From Hahella sp. KA22 (GTDB taxonomy: Bacteria > Pseudomonadota > Gammaproteobacteria > Pseudomonadales > Oleiphilaceae), in contig NZ_CP035490.1 in assembly GCF_004135205.1 (NCBI RefSeq), positions 248,001 through 312,000 of the forward strand: a stretch of DNA of 64,000 nucleotides, read 5' to 3'. The position numbers and the translations under genes are program-made. The notes under the pieces were generated by a model that worked only from the letters and a program-made list of their open reading frames with translations, made no database searches and was not told the DNA's origin. Shown here piece by piece: positions 9,444-17,563 of the stretch (its first letter is position 1; each line of letters opens with the position of its first letter).

Positions 9444-9914
9444 ATGATCTCAAACATAGCCGCCTTGCCGCGCCGCCTGAGCGGCGTCCTGCTGGCGCTG
9501 AGCGCTGGATTCGCCGGCGCGCAACAGGCCACAGCGGAAGAAATGACGGTATACAAGTCGCCGACCTGCGGGTGTTGCAAGGTATGGGTCGATCACGTCA
9601 AAGCCGCTGGCTTCGATGTCACTGTGCATGAAACCCGTGATGTGTCGCCAGTGAAACAACAGGCGGGGCTGGCGCCGCAGCTCGCCTCCTGTCATACCGC
9701 GTTCGTCAACGGCTATCTGATCGAGGGCCATGTGCCGGCGGCGGACATTCAGCGCTTATTGCAGGAAAAGCCCGACGCCTTAGGCCTCAGCGTTCCAGGG
9801 ATGCCAGCCGGGGAAAACGTACCCGGCATGGAGGTTCCCGGCGTTAAAGCCAAGTTTGACGTATTGCTGGTGAGCAAAGACGGCGGCGCCGTCCCTTACA
9901 GTCACTACGAATAA
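9444..9914 (+). CDS. DUF411 periplasmic metal-binding protein
   Basis: A 156-residue protein. The start at 9444 has an ideal AAGGAG site; an in-frame ATG 21 bases upstream lacks one. A signal peptide (about residues 1-31) precedes the DUF411 domain: MTVYKSPTCGCCKVWVDHVKAAGF near its start, SCHTAFVNGYLIEGHVPAADI in the middle, and LLVSKDGGAVPYSHY at the end. The CGCC and CHT motifs are conserved in this family, which is repeatedly found in copper and silver resistance loci. As the last gene of the MerR-CopA operon it probably binds copper in the periplasm. Confidence 0.8.
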   Translation: MISNIAALPRRLSGVLLALSAGFAGAQQATAEEMTVYKSPTCGCCKVWVDHVKAAGFDVTVHETRDVSPVKQQAGLAPQLASCHTAFVNGYLIEGHVPAADIQRLLQEKPDALGLSVPGMPAGENVPGMEVPGVKAKFDVLLVSKDGGAVPYSHYE

Positions 9915-9920
9915 ACCGCG

Positions 9921-10856
9921 TCACTCGCCGACGGGATGATAATACAGCCGCACGGTGTCGCTGCGGCTGGCGATGATGCGCCCGCCGTCGAAAGGCTGCG
10001 CGGGCGTGGAAATACGTTCGCGCAACAGCGACAAATCAAACTCGCAGGACTGCAGCTCGCCGTTGCGCATGTCCACTTCGGGGGAGCCAAACGTCAGCGC
10101 ATCCACCACCGCGCCGACCAGACGCGCGCTCATATCGGCGAGGAAGCCGCTTTCGGCGCCGTCCTGTGAAGCGATGATGTCCCCTACTTTGATTTCCGCA
10201 TAGCCTTCCGCCGCGCCAGCGCCGTCTTCGCGTCCCAGTACTTCCGAGCGGGTGTAATACTGCCGACGGCCGTTGCTATAGTCGCAGCGGCCGCGCACGG
10301 TGTAACGGATCTGATCGTCTTCGCCCAGCGGCGCCCACTGCAACGCAATACGGTCGCTGCGCGAGGCGTAATCCATCTGCGCGGCGGGAGAAGCCAAATG
10401 AATCGCGGGAGGAAATTCGATCGAAGTGGTCAGGCCCACTAACTCACCGGGGCGAGCGCTGACATCAGGCAGACCGGAGGTGAACCAGCTCTTGTCCTGC
10501 GCCGCAGCTACATCATATTCCACGCTGAAATAAACGGTGTCGAACTCAGACGCCACATCCAGGAGCCCCTGGTAGTCGCCGCTGAGGTTTTCCAGCGCAT
10601 TCAGGCGCACCTTGTCGATGGCGCTCTCGGCGACAATCACATCGCCGCCCACCAAGGGCTGCCGTACGCTATCCTTGAAAATTACCGCCCCCACCTGCGC
10701 CTGCGCGCCGGAAGCCGGTAAGTTCGCCTGCACCAGCGCCGCAATTCCTTTTTCCGGAATCTTCGGCGGCTGCGCGGTTGATTCATCGCCTCCGCAACCA
10801 TACATCATAGATATGGCCGCGACGATGACAGCTCCGCGTAGTATCCCTGAACTCAT
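9921..10856 (-). CDS. lipoprotein of unknown function
   Basis: A predicted 311-residue lipoprotein. The start at 10856 is chosen because a CAAGG site precedes it; an ATG 30 bases further upstream has none. The N-terminus shows a short hydrophobic segment followed by a lipobox-like MMYGCGG. The rest is soluble and acidic, with no motif I recognise. It mentions no repeats and has two cysteines late in the chain (GRCDYS, QSCEFD) that could form a disulphide. It converges on the copper operon with only six bases between stops, and there is no evidence of functional linkage. Confidence 0.6.
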   Translation of the reverse strand: MSSGILRGAVIVAAISMMYGCGGDESTAQPPKIPEKGIAALVQANLPASGAQAQVGAVIFKDSVRQPLVGGDVIVAESAIDKVRLNALENLSGDYQGLLDVASEFDTVYFSVEYDVAAAQDKSWFTSGLPDVSARPGELVGLTTSIEFPPAIHLASPAAQMDYASRSDRIALQWAPLGEDDQIRYTVRGRCDYSNGRRQYYTRSEVLGREDGAGAAEGYAEIKVGDIIASQDGAESGFLADMSARLVGAVVDALTFGSPEVDMRNGELQSCEFDLSLLRERISTPAQPFDGGRIIASRSDTVRLYYHPVGE

Positions 10857-10972
10857 AGCCTTGCCTGTTGTTAGCGGAGAATCCATCAGTTAATGATGGT
10901 ATGAATTCCGTCAGGAGCAAGTCGAGAGACGCCCGACGGCTGAAAACGTCACATCATATCATGGGAGTATTC

Positions 10973-11422
10973 ATGCTGAAAAAGTTACAGGCGATCTTTC
11001 AGGAACTGGCCGCTGATGCGCGCACGCCAATCAAGCAGCCCGCGTTGGAGCGGGTCACCGCCGCCCTGTTGATTCAGCTGGCCAGAGTCGATCAGCAAGT
11101 GGATAACGCGGAGCTGCAGGTGGTGGAGAAATACGTGCGCCAGACCTTCAACGTGGACGGCGCCGAGTTAACGGAGTTGATGGAAGCCGCCGCCAAAGAG
11201 GCGGAGAGCGCCACCTCCCTGTATGAGTTCACCTCGCACATCAACGAAATCTGCTCGCCTCAGGATAAATACAGCATCATTCTTAACCTGTGGCGCGTCG
11301 CCTTCGCCGATGGACAGCTGGACAAGTACGAGGAGCATTTCGTCCGGCGGGCGTCGGAGTTGATCTACGTACCTCATGCGGAGTTCATTCGCGCTAAAAT
11401 GGAGGCGCAAGAGCAAGCCTGA
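10973..11422 (+). CDS. TerB-like helical protein
   Basis: A 149-residue cytoplasmic all-helical protein. The ATG at 10973 follows a GGGAG site. The sequence has the TerB/DjlA-type pattern of two related helical hairpins with acidic metal-binding stretches: LLIQLARVDQQVDNAELQVVEKYV early and LNLWRVAFADGQLDKYEEHFVRR late. TerB domains bind divalent cations and occur in tellurite-resistance and stress clusters, but single-domain proteins like this have no settled function. The next gene (DCC family) follows after 18 bases in the same direction, so the two are probably cotranscribed. Confidence 0.72.
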   Translation: MLKKLQAIFQELAADARTPIKQPALERVTAALLIQLARVDQQVDNAELQVVEKYVRQTFNVDGAELTELMEAAAKEAESATSLYEFTSHINEICSPQDKYSIILNLWRVAFADGQLDKYEEHFVRRASELIYVPHAEFIRAKMEAQEQA

Positions 11423-11440
11423 GCCGCACGGGAGGGAAAT

Positions 11441-11806
11441 ATGACCCAACCTAAATTGACGGTTTACTACGACGGAGCCTGCCCCCGCTGCGTTCGCGAC
11501 CGTCGCAATTACGAGAAGCTGGCGGGAGGTCGCGCCGCCGAGGTGTGCTGGCTCGATATCACCGGCCGCGATGACGATCTGCGCCAGGAAGGCATCGACC
11601 CTCACGCCGCCCTGACGGAACTACACGTGCGTGATGAGAACGGTGACGTGCATCGGGAATTGGACGCCTATATCCTGCTCATGCGCCGCACCCTGCTGCT
11701 GCGCCCTCTGGCCTGGCTGTTGAGCCTGCCCGGCTTGAAAGGCTGGCTGTCCCGCTGGTATCGCCGCAGCGTTATGCAACGCCTGCAGAAAAGCGGACGT
11801 GCTTAA
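11441..11806 (+). CDS. DCC-family (DUF393) thiol-disulphide oxidoreductase-like protein
   Basis: A 121-residue protein with the family hallmark close to the N-terminus, YYDGACPRCVRDRRNY, in which the CPRC pair sits where thioredoxin-fold proteins carry their CxxC. The mid-region (VCWLDITGRDD, LTELHVRDENGDVHRELDAYILLMRRT) follows the DUF393 pattern, and the C-terminus is hydrophobic then basic. The reaction is unproven in the family. It is second in a two-gene unit after the TerB-like gene and convergent with the retron reverse transcriptase. Confidence 0.8.
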   Translation: MTQPKLTVYYDGACPRCVRDRRNYEKLAGGRAAEVCWLDITGRDDDLRQEGIDPHAALTELHVRDENGDVHRELDAYILLMRRTLLLRPLAWLLSLPGLKGWLSRWYRRSVMQRLQKSGRA

Positions 11807-11828
11807 ACTTTGGCGCTAGAGACAACGC

Positions 11829-13163
11829 TCAGACGGATTCCTGCGGCCAGACAATACGTTGATACAGCGCCAGCAACTTACGCCCTTTTTCTGGATTGAT
11901 CCCTGCCATATAGGCGATTTTCCCTCTCAGATGCGCCGCCCAATCCCCATGTCCCTGGCGGTTTTGCCCGTCGGGGCCGAAGCGCAGGCAATTGTGCAGC
12001 ACCGCTTTCAGCTCATCGTAGTCCTTGCGCGGGATATTGGCCTTGGCGTTCACCACCAAGCCTCCTACCTGCTGACGCGCACCCTGCCCGATCACCGCGC
12101 TTTTGCGCGTGTTCAAAACGAAGCCTTCTTCCAATGCGATAGCGCCGACCAAGGCTTGTAAGCGCGCTATCGCGCCGGGACTCATCCTCGGTCCCGATAA
12201 AACGACATCATCGGCGTATCGACTGTAACGCCGCCCCATACTGTCAGCCAGCGCACTCAGGCGCCGATCCAGGTGAGCGGCGGCGAGGTTGGCCAACGCT
12301 GGTGACGTAGGCGCGCCCTGAGGCAAATGGGCGCGACGGAATAACTCATTGCCGCGCTCCAGATAGCCGGCCAAGGGCTGCCGCAATATCTCATCAGGCG
12401 TGACATGTGAGCACAGCTTACTGAGCAGACGCGCAACCTGATGACCGTATCCCAGCCGCCGGAACGCGCGATAAATCTGCGCATAACTCACCGACGGAAA
12501 GAAGTCCTTGAGATCAAACTTGAGCAACAATGTCTGACCGATATGGATGCGAGCGTGAGTCAGGCTGGAGCGTTGCGCGCGAAAGCCGTGAACGGCCTCG
12601 TGCAGGGGTAACGGAGCGAGAATCTCCTGATGAATACGACGCTGTATGGTCTTCAACCAAGGCTTGGGCGCTTCCAGCAATCTGGCTCCGCCACGGGGTT
12701 TATCCAGCCAGCGATAGATGTAATGCCCTAACGCGGAAGACGCCCCGCTTGGAGCGCCGCGAGCTTGCGTCAGCCAGTCCAGATCCTCTGGAGTCAGCCG
12801 CAGCCAGTGCATGAGGTCGCCAGCGCAACGCAGCGCTGGTAAACGATATCGCGCCGCCAGACTGTCCGGCGCAAGCTCCTGAGGCGGAGGCAAAAATATG
12901 CGTCGCACTTGAATCGGGCGGGAAGACAATGCAAGGCCTCGTTGAAAGCCCCGGTCAGCCAGAATAGCTTCAGTCAGAGTATGGGCGGAGGTAGTTTCCC
13001 AGACTTGCTGAAATCGCCTCCACATACGACGCGTCAACGGCGCCAACCAGGCCGGCTGCTCTCCCAGCGCCATAGCAGCGCGCTGTTGCATCTCCCGCGC
13101 TATCGGCGCGCCGGATTGGTAGGCGTCGGCGAGACGGGCGGCCAGCCAGCGGTCATATCTCAT
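11829..13163 (-). CDS. retron-type reverse transcriptase
   Basis: A 444-residue RNA-directed DNA polymerase. ATG 13163 is preceded by AGGGA; a TTG two codons upstream is the alternative. About 105 residues of unassigned helical N-terminal extension precede the RT core: GGARLLEAPKPWLKTIQRRI (152-177), VHGFRAQRS (191-199), the retron region X equivalent THARIHIG (202-209; NAxxH in most retrons), FDLKDFFP (216-223), LPQGAPTSP (280-288), and the catalytic YADD (316-319). Region Y reads VGGLVVN from 366, where retrons usually have VTG. It lies 45 bases downstream of an msr-msd RNA and should prime on it to make msDNA. No effector gene is adjacent. An N-terminal extension also occurs in myxobacterial retron RTs (family recollection). 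Confidence 0.92.
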   Translation of the reverse strand: MRYDRWLAARLADAYQSGAPIAREMQQRAAMALGEQPAWLAPLTRRMWRRFQQVWETTSAHTLTEAILADRGFQRGLALSSRPIQVRRIFLPPPQELAPDSLAARYRLPALRCAGDLMHWLRLTPEDLDWLTQARGAPSGASSALGHYIYRWLDKPRGGARLLEAPKPWLKTIQRRIHQEILAPLPLHEAVHGFRAQRSSLTHARIHIGQTLLLKFDLKDFFPSVSYAQIYRAFRRLGYGHQVARLLSKLCSHVTPDEILRQPLAGYLERGNELFRRAHLPQGAPTSPALANLAAAHLDRRLSALADSMGRRYSRYADDVVLSGPRMSPGAIARLQALVGAIALEEGFVLNTRKSAVIGQGARQQVGGLVVNAKANIPRKDYDELKAVLHNCLRFGPDGQNRQGHGDWAAHLRGKIAYMAGINPEKGRKLLALYQRIVWPQESV

Positions 13164-13208
13164 CGCCAATATCCCTGGAGAATGTCAGAGGCAGAAAAAT
13201 AGAAAGGG

Positions 13209-13374
13209 GACGACGCTCCAACCCTCCTCCCGTGGTCGATACCGTTCTACGCCTTGGCGTAGGGCGGTATGGACGGCGATATGCGTAGTCAACATGTAAC
13301 CCCGGGGTAGCCCCGGAGCAACGGATCAGGCCCGGTCGCGCCGGTTCCGGATCACGCTCGCTTGAAGCGTCGTC
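13209..13374 (-). ncRNA. retron msr-msd RNA
   Basis: About 166 nt, transcribed leftward. The a1 repeat (GACGACGCTTCA, 13374-13363) pairs over 12 bases with a2 (TGGAGCGTCGTC, 13220-13209), with one G-U pair. Directly after a1 comes AGCGAG, the same context as the branching guanosine of retron Ec86 (TTAGCGAG), so G13361 is the candidate priming base. Two msr stem-loops follow (13353-13324 and 13316-13302, the latter CCGGGG-CTA-CCCCGG). A long msd hairpin comes next (13274-13235), with two uninterrupted stems of six bases each around a CAAG loop. The order a1-msr-msd-a2-RT is canonical. The predicted msDNA is about 65-80 nt. Confidence 0.88.
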
Positions 13375-13381
13375 GCAGTGC

Positions 13382-13411
13382 AAGGTAGAGGACAACAAAC
13401 GCCCTTGTCAA
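13382..13411 (-). promoter_or_regulatory. putative retron promoter
   Basis: A perfect TTGACA -35 (13411-13406) lies 18 bases before a weak TACCTT -10 (13387-13382). Transcription would begin near 13375, which is exactly the first base of the a1 repeat. The -10 matches the consensus at only three positions. Confidence 0.5.
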
Positions 13412-13434
13412 CGCCGGAAGCGCGAGGCCAGGAG

Positions 13435-14310
13435 TCAGCGCACCCGTGGCGAGTCCTCGTAGCCCTGATACCAGAGTCCTTCGCGATGCAGAGGGGTTCG
13501 TTCAGGCAGAATAGGGTTGGTCAGCATATATACTTGGCGGTGCGCCAGCTTGGCTTTGTTAAGCAGCTCGCCGTGATAGTAGAAAAACATATCATCGAAG
13601 GAGCCGTCCGCCAGGGCGCGCAACAGACCTTCTTCGATCAGCGCCTCCAGTTCTTTGTTATCCGGGGCGACAAAGTAGTAAAAGGCGGTGGGATAGCGCA
13701 GTAACTTGGTTTGCTCGATGGCGAGCCCTATATCCCGATGATTCTCCAGTTCCGCCCAGATTTCCACGATGGAGCGGGGAAACAGGTCCACACGGCGGCG
13801 CGCCAGCATATCGAAGATGGTTTCGTAGTTGGGTGTGCCCAGCACTTTGTAGCCGTTCATCTGCAGGATTTTCGCATCCGGCCAGTCGTGGCCCTGCACC
13901 ATCAGAAACTGTTTCATATCCTGGGCCGTCATAGGACGGCTGAGGCGCTCCACGTCGCTTTCGTTGATCAGAAAGATACGCCAGCCGATCAGGCCTTTGT
14001 AGATAGGAATGCGCACTGGCAGCAATTCCTTCTCGCGTTCCTCCGAAGTCATACTCCAGACCACGTCCAGGTTGGAGCCGGAGCGCAGCAATTGCAGAGC
14101 GCGCCCCTGATTCATCAACTGATCGGTGGGAACCAGGCTGTAGTCGACTTTCATTTTCTGAAACGCGAGCTCAAGCAGCTTCAGCGGATACTCAGTCCGC
14201 TTATCCACATCCGCCTCTGGCCGCGGATATCGCACCACTAAGGTCTCCGCCGCCGCCGCGAGCGTCATCAACAGTAACGCGGACGCCACCGCCCAACGTA
14301 ATGTACGCAC
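13435..14310 (-). CDS. periplasmic solute-binding-like protein
   Basis: A 291-residue protein with a signal peptide (ASALLLMTLAAAAET). The mature chain follows a type II periplasmic binding fold of the SBP_bac_3 kind: LVVRYPRPEADVDKRTEYPLKLLELAF at the start, DVVWSMTSEEREKELLPVRIPIYKGLIGWRIFLI in the middle, and LLRALADGSFDDMFFYYHGELL near the end. No permease or ATPase gene is adjacent, so it may be a sensor-like or orphan binding protein. It ends 24 bases before the retron -35 on the same strand, without an obvious terminator between them. Confidence 0.65.
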   Translation of the reverse strand: MRTLRWAVASALLLMTLAAAAETLVVRYPRPEADVDKRTEYPLKLLELAFQKMKVDYSLVPTDQLMNQGRALQLLRSGSNLDVVWSMTSEEREKELLPVRIPIYKGLIGWRIFLINESDVERLSRPMTAQDMKQFLMVQGHDWPDAKILQMNGYKVLGTPNYETIFDMLARRRVDLFPRSIVEIWAELENHRDIGLAIEQTKLLRYPTAFYYFVAPDNKELEALIEEGLLRALADGSFDDMFFYYHGELLNKAKLAHRQVYMLTNPILPERTPLHREGLWYQGYEDSPRVR

Positions 14311-14375
14311 AAACTTTTCCCCGTCCGGCTAGACTAAAAATCCCCATAGTTAAGCATAGACAAAAGAGGAAGGCA

Positions 14376-15581
14376 TCACACGCAGACGTCAGGTTCTCCA
14401 ACTGGTTCGCATTCCCGACGATATAACCAGATGGCGGCGCCCAATACGCCGGTCAGCACCAGCATGGACCCCAGCACCACGCCGTCCCAGCCCATGGCGC
14501 TCCAGAATGGATGCAGGTAAAAACCGCCGCTGCTGGCGCCGAGGTAATAAAACACCAGATACAGAGAAGAGGCGCTGGCTTTGGCGCCGCGGGCGCTACG
14601 ATTAACCAGACTGCTGGCGGAGGAATGCGCCAGGAAAAAACCGAAGCTGTTAATCAACAGCCCCACAATGATCGTCGGCAGCGTTTGCGCCAACGTCAGC
14701 AGGGTTCCGCTCATCAAAATAGCCACACCCAGAGCAATGCACAGGGGCTGCGGGATTTTTAACGCGATCTTGCCAGATAGAGACGATCCCACCGTACCGG
14801 CCAGATAAGTCAGAAACAACAGCCCCAGATACTGGGCGGACAGGTTAAATGGGGCGTCTTCCAGCACGAAAATAATGTAGCTGTACTGGTTGATGAAAAT
14901 GAAGAAGTTCAGACCGCCGATCAGGTAACAGGTGAGCAATATGGGATTGCGCAGATGTCCGCCCAGATCCGCCAGCATCTGCCGCGGCCGCAGCGGTTTA
15001 CGGTTGAAGCCGCGTGAGTTGGGCAGCATCAGAGCGAATACGATCAGACACAGAACGCTGACAATGGTCATCGCCACAAAGGCGGACCGCCAGGAAAACG
15101 CTTCACCGACAAAACCGCCTATCAAACGTCCCCCGATGCCGCCCAGGCTGTTGCCGCCGATATACAAACCCACGGCGAACAGCAACGCCTTGGGAGAAAA
15201 CTCATCGCCCATGTAAGCGATGGCCACCGCCGGTAAGCCACCGAGGAAAAACCCCTGCGCGGCGCGTAGCGCGACCAGGGCGGAATAGGATTCAACCTGC
15301 GTCAGCAGCAAGGTGCACGCTGTAGCGCCGACTAAAGAAATGAGCATGATGGGCTTGCGGCCAACAGCGTCAGAAAGCGGCCCGTATATGAGTAGTGACA
15401 ACCCCAACATCAGCGTGGTGATAGTGAAGCTGCCGTTGGCTTCCAACACGGTCAGATCGAAAGCGTCGGCGATCATCGGCAGCAGTGGCTGGGTAATGTA
15501 GACGTTGGCGAACGTCATGAAGGAACCGATACACAGCGCCAATGTCGCCAACCAGAATTGTCTGCCGCCCGATTCGATCAT
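14376..15581 (-). CDS. MFS transporter, YnfM-like
   Basis: A 401-residue inner-membrane protein with twelve predicted helices. The start at 15581 has a GAGGAG site seven bases upstream. The loop 2-3 signature of the major facilitator superfamily is present as GPLSDAVGRKPIML, and the N-terminal ANVYITQPLLPMIADAF is typical of the YnfM/arabinose-efflux-like branch of drug-proton antiporters. Substrate unknown. It is divergent from a LysR regulator with a shared 113-base intergenic region, the usual arrangement for a regulator-controlled exporter. Confidence 0.85.
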   Translation of the reverse strand: MIESGGRQFWLATLALCIGSFMTFANVYITQPLLPMIADAFDLTVLEANGSFTITTLMLGLSLLIYGPLSDAVGRKPIMLISLVGATACTLLLTQVESYSALVALRAAQGFFLGGLPAVAIAYMGDEFSPKALLFAVGLYIGGNSLGGIGGRLIGGFVGEAFSWRSAFVAMTIVSVLCLIVFALMLPNSRGFNRKPLRPRQMLADLGGHLRNPILLTCYLIGGLNFFIFINQYSYIIFVLEDAPFNLSAQYLGLLFLTYLAGTVGSSLSGKIALKIPQPLCIALGVAILMSGTLLTLAQTLPTIIVGLLINSFGFFLAHSSASSLVNRSARGAKASASSLYLVFYYLGASSGGFYLHPFWSAMGWDGVVLGSMLVLTGVLGAAIWLYRRECEPVGEPDVCV

Positions 15582-15640
15582 ACTACTGCTCCTCAACCGC
15601 CTTTCCTGAAATGAAGCTGGATGCAGGATCACTATAGAGC

Positions 15641-15682
15641 TACAGTTATCATCAATAAAATATATGCTGCTTATACAGTTAA
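15641..15682. promoter_or_regulatory. paired TACAGTTA repeats between MFS and LysR genes
   Basis: TACAGTTA occurs at 15641 and again at 15674, 33 bases apart (about three helical turns), in the AT-rich divergent region. They are candidate LysR binding sites controlling both genes. Assignment is by position only. Confidence 0.4.
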
Positions 15683-15694
15683 TAACGATCCCTT

Positions 15695-16570
15695 ATGGAT
15701 ATTAAAAGCCTGCGCTACTTTTACGAAGTCGCCCGCCTCGGCAGTTTCACCCGCGCCGCCGAATCCCTTGGAGTCGCGCAACCGGCGGTCAGTATGGCGC
15801 TGCGTAAACTGGAGACGGAGCTGACGCTAACGCTACTGCACCGTAACGACCGCCGCATATCCCTCACTGACGAGGGCGCGATTCTGTATCGCCATGCGGA
15901 AAAGATACTAAGAGCCGCGGACGACGCCGCGCTGGAGATGAGCGAGTTGAAAGGCCTGACCCGCGGCGAGGTGCGCGTGGGAGTGCCCAGCATGTTGGGG
16001 TCTTTTTACTTCCCACCGATACTGATGGCTTTTCGCCATCGTTATCCCACGCTGAATCTATCGGTGATCGAAGGCGGCACTTGGCGCTTGCAGCAAATGC
16101 TGGAGCAAGGGGAACTGGATTTGGGCGTCATCGTGGCGGAATTTGTGCCGGAGGAGTTGGAAGCGCGCCCTTTTCTAAGAGAGCAAATGCTGGTGACCGT
16201 GTCCCAGGAACACCCGTTCGCTAAACAGGAAAGCGTTACGCCGGAACAGTTTTTCCAGGAGGAGCTGGTGATGTTCAAGGAAGGCTATTTTCACCGCAAA
16301 GTAGTCGACAGACTCGCCAAAGCCGCCGGCGTCACCCCCAACATCGGTTTCGAAACCAACCTGCTGCCATTGATCAAATCCATCATCAAACAAGGCTTCG
16401 GCATCTCCACCCTGCTGGGAATGGTAGTGGAGGAAAACGAAAGCCTCGTCACCATCCCCTTCGATACCCCCATCTGGCTCGACCTCAGCATCGCCTGGCG
16501 CCGCAACGGCTACCTCTCCCGAGCCAACCAGGCCTTTGTGGAGTTTTTATTGGAGCATAGTGGGCGTTGA
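15695..16570 (+). CDS. LysR-family transcriptional regulator
   Basis: A 291-residue regulator. Residues 1-60 are the winged helix-turn-helix (MDIKSLRYFYEVARLGSFTRAAESLGVAQPAVSMALRKLE), and the rest is a two-lobed effector-binding domain of the periplasmic-binding-protein type. It is divergent from the MFS exporter and probably activates or represses it, depending on a small ligand that cannot be predicted. Confidence 0.9.
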   Translation: MDIKSLRYFYEVARLGSFTRAAESLGVAQPAVSMALRKLETELTLTLLHRNDRRISLTDEGAILYRHAEKILRAADDAALEMSELKGLTRGEVRVGVPSMLGSFYFPPILMAFRHRYPTLNLSVIEGGTWRLQQMLEQGELDLGVIVAEFVPEELEARPFLREQMLVTVSQEHPFAKQESVTPEQFFQEELVMFKEGYFHRKVVDRLAKAAGVTPNIGFETNLLPLIKSIIKQGFGISTLLGMVVEENESLVTIPFDTPIWLDLSIAWRRNGYLSRANQAFVEFLLEHSGR

Positions 16571-16628
16571 GTAGAGATGGTCTATGCAGTCATTAACTTC
16601 TCAAAAGAGAAGCAAATCAATAATAAAG

Positions 16629-16657
16629 CCCCGCACACCTTCTGATTGGATGTGGGG
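16629..16657 (-). terminator. terminator after gene A1
   Basis: Read leftward: CCCC-ACA, a loop, then TGT-G-GGGG, followed by CTTTATTATT. It closes the five-gene leftward unit. A near-identical element follows gene A2. Confidence 0.7.
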
Positions 16658-16669
16658 TCGGTACTGTTG

Positions 16670-17437
16670 TTACTCTTTATGTAGCTCCACCATGGACATG
16701 ATTTGCTTAGCGTCTTCGAGCATTCGCTGATATCTCTGTTCATTGCGGCCCAACTCAGTCGTCGTCCGAAAGCTAAATGTAAGGTAATAGCCATCGGTCA
16801 ATGGATAGGCCCAGTAATATGTAATGCTGGCGCCAGCAATACCCTCTCCATCAATGCAGTAGTGTAACCACTCAATACCATTGATCCGTTCCTTAACGTA
16901 GATTTCTGGTAAAAGGACTAACACCAATCTCCTGACAGGGATGTAACCCTTAGCTCTTACCTCGTCAGGGTTATCGAAATCATATCGCTTCTGCCAGTTG
17001 CTTCCTGGTACTCCATCGATATTTTTTTCTGCTTCATAGTAATCCCAATAGTCCTCTCTCAGATAAGTCTCCAGACTTTCGAGATCACTTCCACGAAGTG
17101 GTGAATGATGATTTATTCGGTTAACGTCGACATGCAAGCTCATCTTGCTTAGCAGCCCAGAATCTCCCTGGAAAAATAGCCCTCTGTAAGCCCACCACTC
17201 GAACTCCATTTGAACGAAAGTACGGTTATATAGCTTCTTGGGGTCATACGAATCAAATAGATCTGCGTTTAAATTAACCCTAGATGGAACTGGAGCGTCA
17301 GGCATACCAATATCAATAGTATTCCCCGGCAGCTTATACCGTAATTGGTAGTCACCAACTCCGCACTCCTTTGCGCTCAGCTCTGAAAAGTTCGGCCCTT
17401 TACCAGTAAAAAGCGGCCTCGCCATTTGTTTAATCAT
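16670..17437 (-). CDS. putative immunity protein, subtype A (A1)
   Basis: A 255-residue soluble protein without signal peptide or membrane helix. It shares a family pattern with three neighbours: GKGPNFSELSAKECGVGDY then YKLPGN at the start, WWAYRGLFFQGDSGLLSKMSL mid-chain, YYWAYPLTDGYYLT late, and EDAKQIMSMVELHK at the end. I do not recognise the family. Tandem paralogues downstream of a lipase-like gene on an AT-rich island fit immunity proteins, but this is inference from context. It is closest to A2 and is the last gene of the leftward run. Confidence 0.6.
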   Translation of the reverse strand: MIKQMARPLFTGKGPNFSELSAKECGVGDYQLRYKLPGNTIDIGMPDAPVPSRVNLNADLFDSYDPKKLYNRTFVQMEFEWWAYRGLFFQGDSGLLSKMSLHVDVNRINHHSPLRGSDLESLETYLREDYWDYYEAEKNIDGVPGSNWQKRYDFDNPDEVRAKGYIPVRRLVLVLLPEIYVKERINGIEWLHYCIDGEGIAGASITYYWAYPLTDGYYLTFSFRTTTELGRNEQRYQRMLEDAKQIMSMVELHKE

Positions 17438-17563
17438 AATAAGGCGGGTTCATTTATCGGAAATACGTCTCTAAGTAGAGTGTAAACAGATAGGATCACC
17501 TGATAGCACAAGAGCAATCTCTCCAGCACCAATCAGGCATTTGCGACATATTCGGAGTGGGCA

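Noticed and set aside
13239-13270. The msd hairpin as a transcription terminator
   Set aside because: No T-run on either strand, and it lies upstream of the RT start inside the a1/a2-bounded RNA.
13209-13374. Inverted repeats before the RT gene as an attC-like or integron site
   Set aside because: No integrase, no GTTRRRY/RYYYAAC core pairs, and the layout fits a retron RNA in detail.
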